Assembly: GCA_003243425.1 (NCBI GenBank)
Contig: QFQP01000011.1
Coordinates: 225,984 to 289,983 of the forward strand
Source: Archangium gephyra
GTDB taxonomy: Bacteria > Myxococcota > Myxococcia > Myxococcales > Myxococcaceae
Length of the DNA: 64,000 bases
Reading direction: 5' to 3'
Shown: piece by piece, positions 42,145 through 50,227 of the stretch
Numbering within the stretch: the stretch's first letter is position 1
Layout of the letters: every line of letters begins with the position of its first letter
Made by a program: the position numbers and the translations under genes
Notes under the pieces: model-generated
What the model was told of the DNA's origin: nothing
Databases searched by the model: none
What the model saw: the letters and a program-made list of their open reading frames with translations, nothing else

Positions 42145-42716
42145 CGTGGCTGTGGGCGCTGCTGCCCGTGGTGTTCTTCGCCAGCATCGTGCTGCACGTG
42201 CACGCGACCGCGAGGCGTCCAGCCGAACTTCCACCGTCGCCGATGCCGGCCGTCGTACTCGGCGCGCGGGTCTGGCCCGACGGCACACCGAGCGATGCAC
42301 TCCGAGATCGCGTCGCGACCGGTGTCGGTCTGCTGAACGCAGGGCACGCCACGCGGCTGGTGTTGAGCGGCGGGGCTCCCGACCAGAGGCCCACCGAAGC
42401 TTCGGTGATGGCGCGAATCGCCGGTGAGCTCGGAGCCCGCGAACTGCAGCTCGAAGCCGCGAGCACGTCGACCGTCGACAACGCCCGCTGTTGCGCCGCG
42501 CTGCTGCCGGAACGCGCCGTCATTCTGGTGACGTGCGACTTCCACCTCGCGCGCGCAGCCGCCTGTTTCCGCGCGGAAGGGTTCACCGTGTGGCTCGCCG
42601 GTTCGCAACGTTCGCTGCGGCCTGTTGACCGATGGCGCGTCACCCTGAAAGAGGCCGTCGCGCTGCTGGCCCGGCCTCGCCTGCTGTGGGCCTTGCGCAA
42701 GCCGCGCTCCGTGTAG
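42141..42716 (+). CDS. DUF218/YdcF-like membrane-anchored protein
   Basis: The 191-residue product has one N-terminal membrane segment (WLWALLPVVFFASIVLHV). A DUF218 domain with motifs VVLGARVWPDGTPS, DALRDRVATGVGLLNAG, RLVLSGG, EASVMARIAGE, STSTVDNARCCA and VTCDFHLARA follows. Family members (YdcF, SanA, ElyC) are linked to envelope homeostasis, but the chemistry is not settled. It starts inside the stop of the transglutaminase-like gene (ATGA), which suggests an envelope-related operon. Confidence 0.85.
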   Translation: MTWLWALLPVVFFASIVLHVHATARRPAELPPSPMPAVVLGARVWPDGTPSDALRDRVATGVGLLNAGHATRLVLSGGAPDQRPTEASVMARIAGELGARELQLEAASTSTVDNARCCAALLPERAVILVTCDFHLARAAACFRAEGFTVWLAGSQRSLRPVDRWRVTLKEAVALLARPRLLWALRKPRSV

Positions 42717-42725
42717 AGTCGCCGC

Positions 42726-45425
42726 ATGCGGAAATCTCATGCGCTGTTGATCGCGTTCGCGAGCGCGATGCTCGCCAGCTGCAACTGCGGCACCATGCCT
42801 CCCGAAGGCTCGTGCGCCGACAACTCCGACTGCGCTGGCGGTCTGGTGTGCATCGAGGGCACGTGCGCCGAACAACCCACCTGCCCCACGACCGCATGCG
42901 CCGAGGGCAGCGCCTGCCTCGGCGGTCGCTGTTACACGCGCAGCTGTGGTTCGCGCGCCTGTGAAGCCGGCCAGGTCTGCTCGAGCGGCCGCTGCACCGA
43001 CGAGGCCTGCATCGGCAAGAGCTGCCCCGGCGGCATCTGCATTCAGGGGGCGTGCTTCCAATCGCAGTGCGTCGGCTCGGCGTGCACCGCTGCGGAAGTC
43101 TGCGTCGAAAACTCGTGCGTCTCGCGCAAGTGCCTCGGCGTGAGCTGCCCCGGTGACCAGCGCTGCGCGGCCGATGGCGTCTGCTACCCGCGCGGCGGTT
43201 ACGGCGGTGGCAACGGCACCGGGCCTGCGCCAGGAACCGGCGGCGGCACGGCTGGCACCGGCGGGGGTTCTGGCACCGGTGGCAACGGCCCCGGGAACCT
43301 GGCGTGCAACAGCCAGTGCACCATCGTTCAGGTCTGCATCAACAACGTCTGCACCGAAGGCCGCTGCGTCGGCGTCGAGTGCCCGACCGGCAGCGCGTGC
43401 AGCTCCGGCGTGTGTGTCTCCAACACGTGTGGCGCCAACGGCACTGCGTGCCCGGCCAACACGGCGTGCGGCGCGTCTGGCACGTGTGTCGACTCGGCGT
43501 GTGCCGCGGTCACCTGCCCGACGGGCTACGCGTGCGCAGCTGGCCTCTGCTTCGCCAGCGGCGGCACGGGCGGCTCGGGTGGCACCGGTGGTTCTGGCGG
43601 CACCGGCGGCGGCAGCGGCACGGGCGGTGGTTCGAGCGGCACCGGCGGTTCGAGCGGCACCGGCGGTTCGGGTGGCACTGGCGGCGGTTCGAGCGGTACC
43701 GGCGGTTCGAGCGGTACCGGCGGCTCGAGTGGCACCGGCGGGTCGAGTGGCACCGGCGGCTCGAGCGGCACCGGTGGCTCGGGGGGAACGGGTGGCGGCG
43801 CGGGCACCGGCGGTTCGAGCGGCACCGGCGGTGGCACGGGCAACACGTACGTCTACGGCCCCGACGGCGGCATCATCGGCATCGCGGGTCCTGACGGCGG
43901 CCTCATCTACCTCCCGGACGGGGGCGTGGTCGGCGGCCCGTGCGTGCCCGGGCAGTGCACCGAGATCGCCTGCTTCGACGGAATGGACAACGACTCCAAC
44001 GGCCTGACCGACTGCCAGGACCCCGCGTGCAACTTCCTCCTCTGCAACGACAACAACGCGTGCACGTTCGGTGAGCGCTGCATGGGCGCCACGTGTACGC
44101 CCGCGATGACGCAGTCCTGCAACTCACCTCCGGCGGGCGCCTGCTTCCGCTCGACCGGCGAGTGCAACATCAACGGCTGCGTCTACTCCATCGACATCGG
44201 CAGCCAGGCCAACTGCCCCGCGAATCAGGTCTGCTTCCCCGACGGCACCTGCAAGCCGAACACCGGCGGCGCGCAGTTCGAGATGACGCCGTCGAACTTC
44301 GACCCTGCGACCATCACCTTCACCACCGAGCGCGCGTCGATCATCGGCGCGGCGACCTTCGACACCTCTGGCGCCGGCACCTTCGGCGGGAGCTGGGGAC
44401 CGGTGAAGCCCATCGTGCACACCGTCACCACCAACACCGGCACGGCGATCGTGCTCGCGGCTGAAGGCTTCGACATGGCGCCGGGCACGTCACTGCGCGT
44501 GACGGGCGACCGGCCACTCATCATCGCGTCGTCCGACACCATCGAGATCTCCGGCGTCATCGACGTGTCTGCCGAATGGGTCGGCAACACGGCGGTGCCT
44601 GGCCCGGGCGGCGCCATCAACTGCGGCACGTCGAACGGCGGCAACGGCGGCGCGCCTTCCAACACGTCGCCCGGCGGCGGCGGCGCAGGTGGCTTCGAGA
44701 GCGCCGGTGGCATCGGCGGCTCGGGCAGCATCCTTTCGGGTGCGGCGGGCGCGGCAGGTGTGAAGCGCGTCGCGCCGATGTTCGACCTCCTCGGCGGCTG
44801 CAATGGCGGCAACGGCAGCGGCAACACCGGCGCGAACGGCCTGGGCGGCGCGGGCGGCGGCGTGCTTCAGCTGTCAGCCGGCATGGGCATCGCGCTCACC
44901 GACGGTGCGGCGTTGATCTCCAACGGCATCGGTGGCCGCGGCGGCGTCGGCCCCCGCTCCAACGGCAGCAACACCGGCATCGGTGAAGCCGGCGGCGGTG
45001 GCGGCGGCTCGGGCGGCGCGATTCTGCTCGAGGCGCCGTACGTCTTCTCACGCAACTCGCGCATTCTCGCCAACGGCGGCGGTGGTGGCGAAGGCGCCGG
45101 CTGGGTGTTCGGCGGTCGCAACGGCGCCGACGGAGACAAGTTCCTGGGCATCATCCCTGCGTCGGGCGGCAGCAGCTTCAGCGGCGGCGGCGAAGGTGGT
45201 CAGGGCGGCGCGCTGTTCGGCAACGCCGGCCCCGGCCGCAGCGGCAATCGCAACGAGTGGGAGTCGGGCAGCTGGTACGACTCGGGCGGCGGCGGTGGCG
45301 GCGGCGCGGCCGGCAAGATCAACATCCGCATCTCGAACAACGGCGGCATGTGCATCGTTCCGCACGAGCACGTGACGCGCAGCCCGAACCTCACCAACAA
45401 CGATCCCATCAACTGCTACTACTGA
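42726..45425 (+). CDS. Large Gly-rich, Cys-rich lipoprotein
   Basis: The 899-residue product begins with a lipoprotein signal (lipobox LASCN). About 150 residues of tandem short Cys units (CxxxxxCxxxxxxCxxGxC) follow, then a Gly linker, then a second Cys block (about 195-275). A simple GTGGS/GTGGG repeat covers about 278-375, leading to PDGG units, and two more Cys units come before about 520. The last 370 residues are very Gly-rich with SGAIDVSAEW-like turns, as in right-handed beta-helix surface proteins. It is probably anchored on the outer membrane. No enzyme motif is seen. A clear terminator follows. Confidence 0.8.
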   Translation: MRKSHALLIAFASAMLASCNCGTMPPEGSCADNSDCAGGLVCIEGTCAEQPTCPTTACAEGSACLGGRCYTRSCGSRACEAGQVCSSGRCTDEACIGKSCPGGICIQGACFQSQCVGSACTAAEVCVENSCVSRKCLGVSCPGDQRCAADGVCYPRGGYGGGNGTGPAPGTGGGTAGTGGGSGTGGNGPGNLACNSQCTIVQVCINNVCTEGRCVGVECPTGSACSSGVCVSNTCGANGTACPANTACGASGTCVDSACAAVTCPTGYACAAGLCFASGGTGGSGGTGGSGGTGGGSGTGGGSSGTGGSSGTGGSGGTGGGSSGTGGSSGTGGSSGTGGSSGTGGSSGTGGSGGTGGGAGTGGSSGTGGGTGNTYVYGPDGGIIGIAGPDGGLIYLPDGGVVGGPCVPGQCTEIACFDGMDNDSNGLTDCQDPACNFLLCNDNNACTFGERCMGATCTPAMTQSCNSPPAGACFRSTGECNINGCVYSIDIGSQANCPANQVCFPDGTCKPNTGGAQFEMTPSNFDPATITFTTERASIIGAATFDTSGAGTFGGSWGPVKPIVHTVTTNTGTAIVLAAEGFDMAPGTSLRVTGDRPLIIASSDTIEISGVIDVSAEWVGNTAVPGPGGAINCGTSNGGNGGAPSNTSPGGGGAGGFESAGGIGGSGSILSGAAGAAGVKRVAPMFDLLGGCNGGNGSGNTGANGLGGAGGGVLQLSAGMGIALTDGAALISNGIGGRGGVGPRSNGSNTGIGEAGGGGGGSGGAILLEAPYVFSRNSRILANGGGGGEGAGWVFGGRNGADGDKFLGIIPASGGSSFSGGGEGGQGGALFGNAGPGRSGNRNEWESGSWYDSGGGGGGGAAGKINIRISNNGGMCIVPHEHVTRSPNLTNNDPINCYY
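43559..43846 (+). repeat. Simple repeat coding for a Gly-Thr-Gly-Gly-Ser linker
   Basis: Units of about 18 bases of the type GGCGGTTCGAGCGGCACC are repeated with small changes, encoding GSSGTG blocks. Such runs are prone to slippage, so copy number may vary between strains. The repeat lies wholly inside the Gly-rich lipoprotein gene and stays in frame throughout. Confidence 0.85.
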
Positions 45426-45440
45426 GGCTCGTCGAAGACG

Positions 45441-45476
45441 GTCCCCTCTCCTCGTGCAGGAGAGGGGACTTTTTCG
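45441..45476 (+). terminator. Rho-independent terminator
   Basis: A perfect 12-base-pair stem pairs 45441-45452 with 45458-45469 around a five-base loop, followed by five T and then a second T-rich stretch. It lies 15 bases after the stop of the Gly-rich lipoprotein gene and reads on the plus strand. On the minus strand no T run follows, so the convergent operon is not stopped by it. Confidence 0.9.
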
Positions 45477-45478
45477 TT

Positions 45479-47557
45479 TCAGCGATCGCTGCGTGAGCCA
45501 CCGACACCGTTCGGCGTACCCCAGCCGAAGCGGGTCAGCGGCACGTTGCCCAGACCACCGAAGCTCTCGAGCACCACGCCACCGTCTGCGCGACGCGAGG
45601 TCACCACGAGCGACGACGAGGTGAACTCCGCGAGCTCGACCGCGCCGGACGCTTCGGGGAGGCGGCAGAGGCCCTTCGACTCACCGTCGATGAAGAGCTC
45701 GAGATACGCGCGCGGCCCCCCGTCTCGTTCTTCGCGCACCAGCGTCGCAAAGGCGCCCCGCCCCGAGCTGATCAACGTCGACTCGACGATGCGTGCCGGC
45801 ACCACACCGCGCAGCACCGGGCCTTCGAAGCGCGTGGCGCCGGTCGCGACGTCGACGTTGCGCACCCACGTCTCGCAAGCCCCGCCGCACCGCTCAAAAA
45901 AAGCGTTCATGGTGCCGTTCGCCGCCAGCGTCTGGCGCTCGAGCAGCGTGCCCGCATCCACGAAGTTCCACGGCAGCACGTTCACGCCGCCGTCGGCTTC
46001 GAAGCGCACACGACCCATCGCCGGGAGCAGCGCCACGCCGTCAGCGGTGAGCACCCAGTCACTCGTGACGCCCATCAGGTTGACGTCGGAGCGCAACGTG
46101 CCGCCATCAGCGAGCAACTCCACGCGCGTGAGCAAGCCCGCGTCTGCGTCCCACGCGAAGAGCGCGTCGCCGCGAATCACCGACGCTCCACCCGAGACGT
46201 CGGCGAGGAAGCGCAGCCCCGCATCACTCCACTCGTAGAGCCCGGCATCGACGTTCACGAAGACGCTCTCACTGCCGAGCGCCCATTGTTCCTTCGAAAC
46301 CTGCCCATCGAGCGCGAGCCGCACCGCACCGGTCACCTGTGAGCGCAGCTCCAGCCCCGCGTCGCTCCACACCAGCACGCCCGCGTTGCCTGCGGCGCGC
46401 ACTTCACGCACCCGCGTGGTGTCTTCGTACGGCCAGGTGAACCGCTCGAAGCCGGTGCCCGTGTACGAGGTCAGCGCGCACGCGAGCAGCGGCGAAGTGA
46501 CGCCAGCGTCGAGACCACCGTCGAGTTCGCCACCGTCGACCTCGCCACCATCGAGCGCACCGGCGTCGGGCACGCCTGCGTCGGGAAGGCCGGCATCGAC
46601 GGCACCGGCGTCGACCGCGCTGCACACCGAGAAGAAGAGGTTCGAACCGATCGACGCGAGCTCTCCAACCGGCGCGGACGGCAACCGCGCACTCCAGTCG
46701 GGGTTCCAGTCACCCGTCATCGGGCGCGTGCACTGCTTGTTCTGACACGTCGCCTCCGGAAGACAGGCGATGGGCGCCGAACACATCACGCCGTCGGGCG
46801 TCGGCTCCGTCTTGCACACGCCGTCCATGCAGAAGTGAACGCTGATGCAGTCGAGCGGACCACACGCGGTGAGGTCTGGCGCCGGTGCTTCGCCGCAGCC
46901 GGTGCGTGAATCGCACGTGGCCACCATGCACGCCGCCGTCGGAGACGGGCACGCGTGAGGCGTGTGGACACACCCCACGTCCATCGAGCACGCGTCGTCG
47001 GTACACAGATCTCCGTCATCGCAGCGGCGCGCGATGCCCAGGCACTCACCACTCCGGCACCGGCCCTGCTCGAGGCAGATGCTCGACGGGTCGCACGCCG
47101 AATCGTCGGGCGCAGGCGTCTCGATGCAGCGATCCTCCTCGAGCGAATACGCACTGAGAATGCACTCACCCGAGGGCACGCAGGCCGGCGGTCGCACGCC
47201 GATGCCGTGAAGTCGGAGCTCCGCGGTGCGATCGCCCACGGTCATCTTCAAGACGCGTTCTTCTTCGGTGCTCCCGGCGTTGAACGTGACCTGCACGTCG
47301 ACCGCGCTCCCGCCGGGAATCTGGGCCTCGGGCTGCACGGTGAACGGCGCCTCGGTCGACAGCTGCACCGTCACCGGCGCACGCGTCTCGGCCGAGAAGG
47401 TCACCGTCAGCGTCTTCGACGAGCCTTCGAGCACACGACCGAACTCGAGCTCGGCTGGCGACACCCGGAAACCGAGCTCGACGGGTTCGACTGGACCGGG
47501 CCGGCAACGACAGCCGGCCAGCGAGAGCACCAACACCAGCAACACACGACGAGACAT
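45479..47557 (-). CDS. Large Cys-rich lipoprotein with Ig-like N-terminal domain
   Basis: The 692-residue product has lipobox LAGC near residue 16 and an ASPM/HYDIN-like Ig domain (about 25-120, VSPAELEFGRVLEGSSKTLTVTF). Cys-rich short units (about 125-270) follow, then a DAG/PDAG/DGGELDGG linker (about 310-350). The C-terminal half has repeated strand patterns (VLVWSDAGLELRS, LYEWSDAGLRF), which may form a propeller. It is the last gene of the minus-strand operon that starts at 52606. It is probably anchored in the outer membrane. The function is unknown. Confidence 0.8.
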   Translation of the reverse strand: MSRRVLLVLVLSLAGCRCRPGPVEPVELGFRVSPAELEFGRVLEGSSKTLTVTFSAETRAPVTVQLSTEAPFTVQPEAQIPGGSAVDVQVTFNAGSTEEERVLKMTVGDRTAELRLHGIGVRPPACVPSGECILSAYSLEEDRCIETPAPDDSACDPSSICLEQGRCRSGECLGIARRCDDGDLCTDDACSMDVGCVHTPHACPSPTAACMVATCDSRTGCGEAPAPDLTACGPLDCISVHFCMDGVCKTEPTPDGVMCSAPIACLPEATCQNKQCTRPMTGDWNPDWSARLPSAPVGELASIGSNLFFSVCSAVDAGAVDAGLPDAGVPDAGALDGGEVDGGELDGGLDAGVTSPLLACALTSYTGTGFERFTWPYEDTTRVREVRAAGNAGVLVWSDAGLELRSQVTGAVRLALDGQVSKEQWALGSESVFVNVDAGLYEWSDAGLRFLADVSGGASVIRGDALFAWDADAGLLTRVELLADGGTLRSDVNLMGVTSDWVLTADGVALLPAMGRVRFEADGGVNVLPWNFVDAGTLLERQTLAANGTMNAFFERCGGACETWVRNVDVATGATRFEGPVLRGVVPARIVESTLISSGRGAFATLVREERDGGPRAYLELFIDGESKGLCRLPEASGAVELAEFTSSSLVVTSRRADGGVVLESFGGLGNVPLTRFGWGTPNGVGGSRSDR

Positions 47558-47572
47558 GTGGCGAATGTGCCT

Positions 47573-48181
47573 TCAAGCGCGGCGGCGGCGCCAGACCCAT
47601 CGCGCGATGAACACGGCGACGACCACACCCACCAGGGAGAAGGACGCAGTGCGGAACCGACTGAAGAACGTGGCGAGCGCCTCGGCGTTGTCGCCGATGG
47701 TGATGCCCACGAAGATCAACAAGGCGTTGAAGGCTGCAGCAGAGATGCCTCCGTACAGCAGCACCTTCGGGAGCGGCACGTTCGCCGCGCCCGACGACAA
47801 CAGAACCACGGTGCGCAAGCCCGGCATGAAACGATTGCCGATGAGCAGCCACGTCGACCGCGCACGCATGCGCGCTTCGATCTTCCTGAGTTGCGCGACT
47901 TCGACCCCGAGCACCTTCTTGCCGGGCGGCAGCGAATCGATTCGCGACGCGAGCGCTCGGCCCACGCGCCACACGACGGCCAGACCCAACCAGCTCCCCA
48001 ACATCAGCGACATGAACAGCAGCAGGATCGAACGGTCTTCACGCTCGACCCACGCGCCGCCCGTCACCAGCACCACGTCGCCGGGAAAGAAGGGAAACAC
48101 GTATTCGAGAAAACCGACGCCACCGAGGAGCCCGTAGCCCCACGCACCGATCAATCCGAGCCAGGCGTCGATGCGTTCCAT
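47573..48181 (-). CDS. DedA-family membrane protein
   Basis: The 202-residue product has four to five membrane segments and DedA/SNARE-assoc motifs: FLEYVFPFFPGDVVLV (with the conserved Pro-Gly-Asp), GSWLGLAVVWRVGRAL and RFMPGLRTVVLLSSGAANV. DedA proteins act in lipid-carrier flipping and envelope stability. ATG 48181 is chosen over an in-frame GTG six bases upstream. It lies between the TPR gene (27 bases) and the lipoprotein gene (15 bases). Confidence 0.9.
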   Translation of the reverse strand: MERIDAWLGLIGAWGYGLLGGVGFLEYVFPFFPGDVVLVTGGAWVEREDRSILLLFMSLMLGSWLGLAVVWRVGRALASRIDSLPPGKKVLGVEVAQLRKIEARMRARSTWLLIGNRFMPGLRTVVLLSSGAANVPLPKVLLYGGISAAAFNALLIFVGITIGDNAEALATFFSRFRTASFSLVGVVVAVFIARWVWRRRRA

Positions 48182-48208
48182 CGCCACGAACTCATAGGAA
48201 CGAGCGGG

Positions 48209-49018
48209 TCACTCGTCGACGTCGTCGGGGTCCTGAAGTCCAGGGTCGGTGTACGTGTCCTGATACCGGTGGGCGAACTGCGTCAGCTTCGGAGCGATCA
48301 CGGTGCCGAAGAACGTCACCACGAGCACGAAGATCAACAGGTACGTCGCCGGTCGTGACGGCCGCGCGCGCCACGCCCAGAAGCGCTCCTTGCGACGTTG
48401 AAACAGGGGCGAGGTGACGAACTCGTTCCACGCGTCGTCGCGCAGCAACGCAGCCGCTGCGTCGTCGCCGGTGGCCTTCATCGCCCGCGAGAGCAGCACC
48501 CGGCCCATCACCGTGCCGCGGCGGATCTTCACCAGTCGTTCGAGATCTTCGCGCGCGCCCTTCGCGTCGCCGCGCTCGAGGCGATGCCGCCCACGAATGA
48601 GGAACACCTCGCCCACGCGGAACTCGGGGCTCAGCTCCTGCGCGTGCGCGAGCATCTTTTCGCCCTGCTCGACGTAGCCCGCCTGCAGACAGGCCTCGCC
48701 CATCGTCACCACGCTCTGCACGTCGTCATCGCCGCGGTCGAAGTTTGGCCGCAGCACGTCGACCGCCGCCTTGCCCTTGCCTCGCGCCACGTACAGCTGG
48801 CCCAGCTCGAGCCGCGCGCGCCCATCGTGAGGGTTGGTGCGCAACGTGCCTTCCAGCGTCTTCTCGCGGCGCCACCGCATCACCCAACGAACCGGGTCGG
48901 GCAACACGCCGAACGTGAAGCGATCGAACACCAGCCAGAACAGCACCAACGCGATCGCCGAACCGGCGGGGCTCCCGGTGACGGCCGACAGAATGATCCA
49001 CTGCAGGTAGCCGCTCAT
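48209..49018 (-). CDS. Membrane-anchored TPR protein
   Basis: The 269-residue product has a hydrophobic segment near the N-terminus (GSAIALVLFWLVF) and another at about 230-250 (ATYLLIFVLVVTFFGTVIA). Between them lie about four TPR-like helical pairs (ARLELGQLYVARGKGKAAVDVL, VVTMGEACLQAGYVEQGEKML, FLIRGRHRLERGDAKGAREDL). It is probably a scaffold in the inner membrane. It follows HemW after 12 bases in the same operon. The partner is unknown. Confidence 0.8.
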   Translation of the reverse strand: MSGYLQWIILSAVTGSPAGSAIALVLFWLVFDRFTFGVLPDPVRWVMRWRREKTLEGTLRTNPHDGRARLELGQLYVARGKGKAAVDVLRPNFDRGDDDVQSVVTMGEACLQAGYVEQGEKMLAHAQELSPEFRVGEVFLIRGRHRLERGDAKGAREDLERLVKIRRGTVMGRVLLSRAMKATGDDAAAALLRDDAWNEFVTSPLFQRRKERFWAWRARPSRPATYLLIFVLVVTFFGTVIAPKLTQFAHRYQDTYTDPGLQDPDDVDE

Positions 49019-49030
49019 CGACGTGCGTTC

Positions 49031-50224
49031 CTACATGACCCGGGCAGCGATGGCTGAGTGCACGTCCATCCCGGCGTCGGTCAGCATCAGCCGACCGTGG
49101 GCCTTTCGCGCCATACCGGCCGAGAGCAGGTGTCTCACCGTGAGCGCCCGCTTCGACGCGTCTTCACCGAACCGGGCACACACCCCTTCGAGGTCCACGC
49201 CGTTGGTGAGGCGCAGGCCCATGGCGAGACGCTCTTCGAAGAGCTCGTGGCGGGTCAGCGCTTCACGCGTCGCCTCAGGCAGTCGCGACGCTTCGACCTC
49301 CGCCAGGTATTTGTCGGCGCTGCGCTGGTTCGTGTATCGCGCGGTCTCCACGAAGCCCGTCGCGCCGGTGCCGACGGCCAGGTACTCGCCACCGGTCCAG
49401 TAGAGTGCGTTGTGCCGTGAGTGAAAGCCCGGCTTCGCGTAGTTCGAGATCTCGTAGCGCTCGAGGCCTGCGGCGCGAAAGACGTCACGCACCGTGCGCT
49501 GCATTCGAACCACCGTCTCATCTGGAGGCAGGTGCACTTCTCCGCGCGACAACTGCCTGGCCAGCGGCACCTCTTCTGCGAGCGATGCCTTGTCGAGCGT
49601 GAGCGCGTACGCAGAGAGATGTTCGGAACCCAGTGACACCGCTCGCCGCGCGTCCGACTCGACCTGCGCTTCGGTCTGGCCGTGCACGCCGTAGATGAAG
49701 TCCATCGACACGTTGTCGAAGCCTGCACGGCGCGCTGCTTCGTACGCGCGCTCGGCCGTCGGCCCATCGTGACCACGACCGAGCGTGGTCAACGTCGTGG
49801 GCTCGAAGCTCTGCACGCCCATCGAGAGCCGATTGACGCCCGCGGCCTTGAACGCGGCGAAGTGTTCAGCGTCGGCGGCGCCGGGGTTGGCCTCGAGCGT
49901 GATTTCGCAGCGCGCCGCCACGTTCAGCGACGCAGACACACGGTCGAGCACCCGGGCCACCGAAGCCGGTCGCCACAGCGACGGCGTGCCACCGCCGATG
50001 AAGATCGACGTGACCTCACGACCCGCAAGACCGAACGCAGCCACGCGCGCCTCGAGCTCGTTCAGAATCGCCTGCGTGTAGCGCTCGTCGGGAATGCGCT
50101 TGGCAGCGGTCGAGGCGAAGTCGCAGTACGGACACTTCGACAAGCAATACGGAAAGTGGATGTACACGCCGAGTCGCGCCGCTTCGAGCCCGGTCAGTGG
50201 ATCGATGGGAGCGACGGGCGGCAC
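49031..50224 (-). CDS. hemW: HemW-type radical SAM protein
   Basis: The 397-residue product has the radical-SAM cluster motif C27-x3-C31-x2-C34 in FPYCLSKCPYCDFAS, the IGGGTPSL motif, EANPG, GVNRLSMGVQSF and DFIYGVHGQT. The C-terminal HemN-like domain has YEISNYAKPG and HNALYWTGGEYLAVG. HemW carries heme and may deliver it, unlike HemN; sequence alone cannot separate all members, but the short CxxxCxxC context favours HemW. It starts with GTG 50224, three bases after the coiled-coil gene stop. Confidence 0.9.
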   Translation of the reverse strand: MPPVAPIDPLTGLEAARLGVYIHFPYCLSKCPYCDFASTAAKRIPDERYTQAILNELEARVAAFGLAGREVTSIFIGGGTPSLWRPASVARVLDRVSASLNVAARCEITLEANPGAADAEHFAAFKAAGVNRLSMGVQSFEPTTLTTLGRGHDGPTAERAYEAARRAGFDNVSMDFIYGVHGQTEAQVESDARRAVSLGSEHLSAYALTLDKASLAEEVPLARQLSRGEVHLPPDETVVRMQRTVRDVFRAAGLERYEISNYAKPGFHSRHNALYWTGGEYLAVGTGATGFVETARYTNQRSADKYLAEVEASRLPEATREALTRHELFEERLAMGLRLTNGVDLEGVCARFGEDASKRALTVRHLLSAGMARKAHGRLMLTDAGMDVHSAIAARVM

Positions 50225-50227
50225 GGG

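Noticed and set aside
43526..43846. Pro-rich minus-strand frame of 106 residues
   Set aside because: It is the reverse complement of the GGTGGS repeat, so Pro-Pro-Val blocks arise automatically.
43559..43846. CRISPR-like spaced repeats
   Set aside because: The units are 18-base in-frame coding repeats without constant spacers or cas genes.
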